From positions 1-8,809 of the forward strand of contig CAYYAQ010000200.1 in assembly GCA_964469555.1 (NCBI GenBank): a stretch of 8,809 nt of DNA. Reading direction: 5' to 3'. Position numbers and translations under genes: made by a program. The notes under the pieces are model-generated. The model searched no databases and was not told the DNA's origin. It worked only from the letters and a program-made list of their open reading frames with translations. Shown piece by piece: positions 6,845 through 8,809 of this stretch. The stretch's first letter is position 1, and each line of letters starts with the position of its first letter. This DNA comes from CAYYAQ01 sp964469555. GTDB taxonomy: Bacteria; Planctomycetota; UBA1135; UBA2386.

Positions 6845-6876
6845 CCGCGAACAACTCGCGGGGTGCCCCCTGGCAC
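6845..6876 (+). promoter_or_regulatory. Tandem small hairpins in the predicted 5' leader
   Basis: CCGCGA (6845-6850) pairs with TCGCGG (6856-6861) around ACAAC. Directly after it, GTGCC (6863-6867) pairs with GGCAC (6872-6876) around a 4-nt loop. They start about 11 nt after the predicted start point and end about 60 nt before the ribosome binding site, so they could stabilise the mRNA. No riboswitch class is recognised. Confidence 0.35.
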
Positions 6877-6935
6877 GACCCGGCGGCACACCTCAAGATT
6901 TCAAGTGAACGCACTTTCTAAACTCCAACGAACCC

Positions 6936-6942
6936 ATAGGAG
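6936..6942 (+). promoter_or_regulatory. Ribosome binding site for the HEAT-like gene
   Basis: ATAGGAG contains AGGAG (6938-6942), 4 nt ahead of ATG 6947. The gap is short but the match is good. It supports this start, as does the signal peptide that begins at the same ATG. Confidence 0.7.
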
Positions 6943-6946
6943 CCCC

Positions 6947-8809
6947 ATGAACAAGTTCATGCTGGCAGGATTCGCGTGCGCAACGATGCTCGCGACTGAC
7001 GCTTTTGCTCACGGCGGCCGCTACCGCGGCCCTGGCGACACCGTTCCCCCGACCGCCGGGGGCGGTCCCAAGACTGGCGGCCCCGGCGCACCCGGCCCGG
7101 TCACTCCTGGTCCTTCCGCCCCTGGCGCACCGGCCCCCACTGGCCCGACCACTCCTGGTCCTGGCTCCCCGCCGCCGGTGACCGGCGGTCCCGCCGCTCC
7201 TGGTCCCGCTGCTGGACCAAAGACCGGCCCCCGTGGCATCGTCCTGACAGCTGACCTCAGCAAGTGGCAGTTCTGGTGGGAGTTCAACAAGGACCCGTTC
7301 ATCAACCTGAAGGACGCGATCCACGCTCCCGCGACGACGACCGGCTCCGACGAGTTCTACATGGGTCCGACGAAGCGCGTCGCCTCCAAGGACACCGCCA
7401 AGCCGTCCGAGTCCGACATCCAGGACACGATCCTGCCGACCATCAAGCGCGCGCTGGAGAACACCGACAACCGTGACATCAACTCGTCCTGCATGGTCGC
7501 GTTGGCGAAGATCGGTCGCGACGGCAACAACTTCAAGATCCTTCCGATCTTCGAAGAGATGCTGAAGAAGCCCGTCCAGGAGATCCGCGAGACCGCGGCG
7601 CTGGCCATGGGCATCTCCGCGATGCCGAAGGCCATCGACAGCCTCGTGCAGTTGGCTTCCGACGACGAGAAGGGCCGCAAGCTGTGCGGTCGCCCGCAGG
7701 TCGACACCCGCACCCGTTCGTTCGCGTGCTACGGCCTCGGCCTCGTCGCCTACGGCAACAACGACATCGACCTCAAGACGAAGGCGTTCAAGGCGCTGTC
7801 CAAGATCCTCCTGGACGAGACGCACAATGAGCGCAACATCAAGGTCGCGGCCATCAACGGCATCGCGCTGTTGAAGTTGAAGACCAAGAACATGGACGCC
7901 AAGGAGCAGCAGCTCCTCAAGGACGCGCTCGGGACACTCGACTCCTACTACGACAAGAAAGCCGGTCGTGGCACGGACCTGATCAAGTCGCACGTTCCGG
8001 TAGGAATCGCCAAGCTCATCGGGCGCGGCGACACCGACCTGCACAAGCACTACAAGGCGAAGTTCCTCAAGCAGCTCACGTCCAGGAAGAAGCTGGGCAA
8101 CGACATCTACCGCGCCGCCGCGCTGGCGCTCGGTCAGCTCGTGATGCCAAAGGGCGACGAGAAGTACTCGAAGGCTCTCCTCAAGTACTTCGAAAACGGC
8201 AAGGACGCCCAGGCGCGCTACTTCAGCCTCCTGGCCCTCGGCCAGATCGGTGGCGACACCAACAAGAACGCCCTGATGAAGGTTCTCGCGAGAGGCAACA
8301 AGGCGCTCGAGCGCCCGTGGTCCGCGCTCTCTCTCGGCGTCCTGAACTTCAAGAGGTTCGCGAGCGATTCGCACGCAACCGTCGACCGCCTGGTGGGCGA
8401 CCTCCTCACGAAGCAGCTCAAGGAAGTCAAGAACCCCGAGTCCCGCGCGGCCTTCGCCGTCGCCCTCGGCTTGAGCCGCTACACCGACGCTTCCGGTGAG
8501 ATGCTGAACATGCTTCAGCGGTACAGCGCCCAGGACGAACTGGCCGGCTACCTCTGCATCGGCCTGTCCCTCATGAACTACCAGAAGGCAAAGACGGACA
8601 TCCACAAGGTCGTCAAGGACTCTGTGCGTCGTCCGGAGCTGCTGAAGCAGGCCGCCATCGCCCTCGGCAAGTTGGGCGACAAGACCGTCACGACAACGCT
8701 GATCGGTATGCTCCAGGAGAAGGAAACCAACCTGGCCAAGTTGTCTGCCATCGCTTCGGCTCTCGGCTTCATCGGGGACCGTCGCACCATCGAGCCGCTG
8801 AAGAAGATG
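6947..8809 (+). CDS. Secreted HEAT-like repeat protein with Pro/Gly linker (3' end outside window)
   Basis: The frame is open from ATG 6947 to the last base, 621 codons without a stop, so the protein is incomplete. A signal peptide (1-21) ends in AFA before His22, fitting signal peptidase I. Residues about 28-97 are a Pro/Gly/Thr/Ala-rich, presumably flexible linker with repeated TPGP and GPKTG units. A Trp-rich segment, KWQFWWEFNKDP (106-117), opens the folded part. From about 160 onward the protein is Lys-rich alpha-helical repeats of HEAT/Armadillo-like type, for example VQEIRETAALAMGISAMPKA, NIKVAAINGIALLKLK, IYRAAALALGQL and LLKQAAIALGKLGDK. No catalytic motif is visible; it is probably an extracytoplasmic binding or scaffold protein. 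It has its own candidate sigma-54 promoter. In planctomycetes similar WWEFN proteins are usually annotated only as HEAT-repeat proteins, as I recall. Confidence 0.9.
   Translation, partial: MNKFMLAGFACATMLATDAFAHGGRYRGPGDTVPPTAGGGPKTGGPGAPGPVTPGPSAPGAPAPTGPTTPGPGSPPPVTGGPAAPGPAAGPKTGPRGIVLTADLSKWQFWWEFNKDPFINLKDAIHAPATTTGSDEFYMGPTKRVASKDTAKPSESDIQDTILPTIKRALENTDNRDINSSCMVALAKIGRDGNNFKILPIFEEMLKKPVQEIRETAALAMGISAMPKAIDSLVQLASDDEKGRKLCGRPQVDTRTRSFACYGLGLVAYGNNDIDLKTKAFKALSKILLDETHNERNIKVAAINGIALLKLKTKNMDAKEQQLLKDALGTLDSYYDKKAGRGTDLIKSHVPVGIAKLIGRGDTDLHKHYKAKFLKQLTSRKKLGNDIYRAAALALGQLVMPKGDEKYSKALLKYFENGKDAQARYFSLLALGQIGGDTNKNALMKVLARGNKALERPWSALSLGVLNFKRFASDSHATVDRLVGDLLTKQLKEVKNPESRAAFAVALGLSRYTDASGEMLNMLQRYSAQDELAGYLCIGLSLMNYQKAKTDIHKVVKDSVRRPELLKQAAIALGKLGDKTVTTTLIGMLQEKETNLAKLSAIASALGFIGDRRTIEPLKKM
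7102..7206 (+). repeat. Imperfect 45-48 bp tandem repeat coding the Pro/Gly linker
   Basis: CACTCCTGGTCCT occurs at 7102-7114 and again at 7150-7162, 48 bp apart. A shorter copy, CTCCTGGTCC, lies at 7197-7206, 45 bp after the second. The spacing keeps the reading frame and gives degenerate 13-16-residue units at residues 51-66, 67-81 and 82-94, each built on a P-x-x-P-G-P core. This looks like in-frame duplication or slippage. Confidence 0.6.

Noticed and set aside
6871..6886. Second -24-like element, CTGGCACG
   Set aside because: The -24 half is perfect, but no GC lies 12 nt downstream (CG is there instead), and it forms part of a leader hairpin.
6636..6914. A 92-codon minus-strand frame in the non-coding gap
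   Set aside because: The product has atypical composition (Arg, Gly, Ser, Cys-rich), no ribosome binding site was evident, and it overlies the promoter elements.
6947..7009. Lipoprotein reading of the HEAT-like protein using Cys11
   Set aside because: The residues before Cys11 (AGFAC) do not form a lipobox, whereas the AFA cleavage site at 19-21 is typical of signal peptidase I.
7022..7237. Collagen-like G-X-Y region
   Set aside because: Glycine does not recur every third residue over any useful length, so it is a Pro/Gly linker rather than a collagen helix.
6893..8605. A 570-codon open frame on the minus strand opposite the HEAT-like gene
   Set aside because: It is rich in Val, Leu, Arg, Glu and Gln with no domain or signal. 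The plus-strand frame has a signal peptide, a ribosome binding site and helical repeats. The open antisense frame follows from GC-rich third codon positions.

Overview
This is a GC-rich, gene-dense bacterial chromosomal segment with no sign of mobile DNA. The best lineage guess is a planctomycete or close relative. That is an inference from family composition: two lipoproteins built from helical TPR/HEAT-type repeats, a long secreted HEAT-like protein with a Trp-rich KWQFWWEFNKDP segment, and a flippase-like membrane protein with an extracytoplasmic insertion. No single marker gene proves it.

Positions 1-68 may hold the last 21 codons of a rightward gene. Positions 5605 down to 141 (minus strand) hold a tight five-gene operon. 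In order of transcription it encodes a 500-aa TPR/HEAT-like lipoprotein, UDP-glucose 4-epimerase GalE, a 370-aa HEAT-like lipoprotein, a 191-aa DUF366-type protein and a 432-aa flippase-like integral membrane protein. Each stop codon overlaps the next start (GTGA, ATGA, TGATG, ATGA), so translation is probably coupled along the whole unit. These overlaps also fix the starts: GTG at 4106 for galE, ATG at 3123 for the second lipoprotein and ATG at 2011 for the DUF366 protein.

An 86-bp divergent gap (5606-5691) separates the operon from a rightward inositol-monophosphatase-family gene (5692-6558). A 388-bp non-coding stretch follows (6559-6946). It holds hairpins behind the phosphatase gene, a perfect 12-bp palindrome, a strong match to a sigma-54 (-24/-12) promoter and two small hairpins in the predicted leader. 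It leads into a rightward gene at 6947 that stays open through the last base (621 codons, no stop). That gene encodes a secreted protein with a signal peptide, a repetitive Pro/Gly-rich linker and a long helical-repeat body.

A cautious reading of the operon is cell-envelope work: GalE supplies a UDP-hexose, the flippase-like protein sits in the membrane, and two lipoproteins offer protein-interaction surfaces. The DUF366 member has no known role. The most testable new observations are the sigma-54 promoter with its palindrome and the fully overlapping operon joining DUF366, GalE and two repeat lipoproteins.
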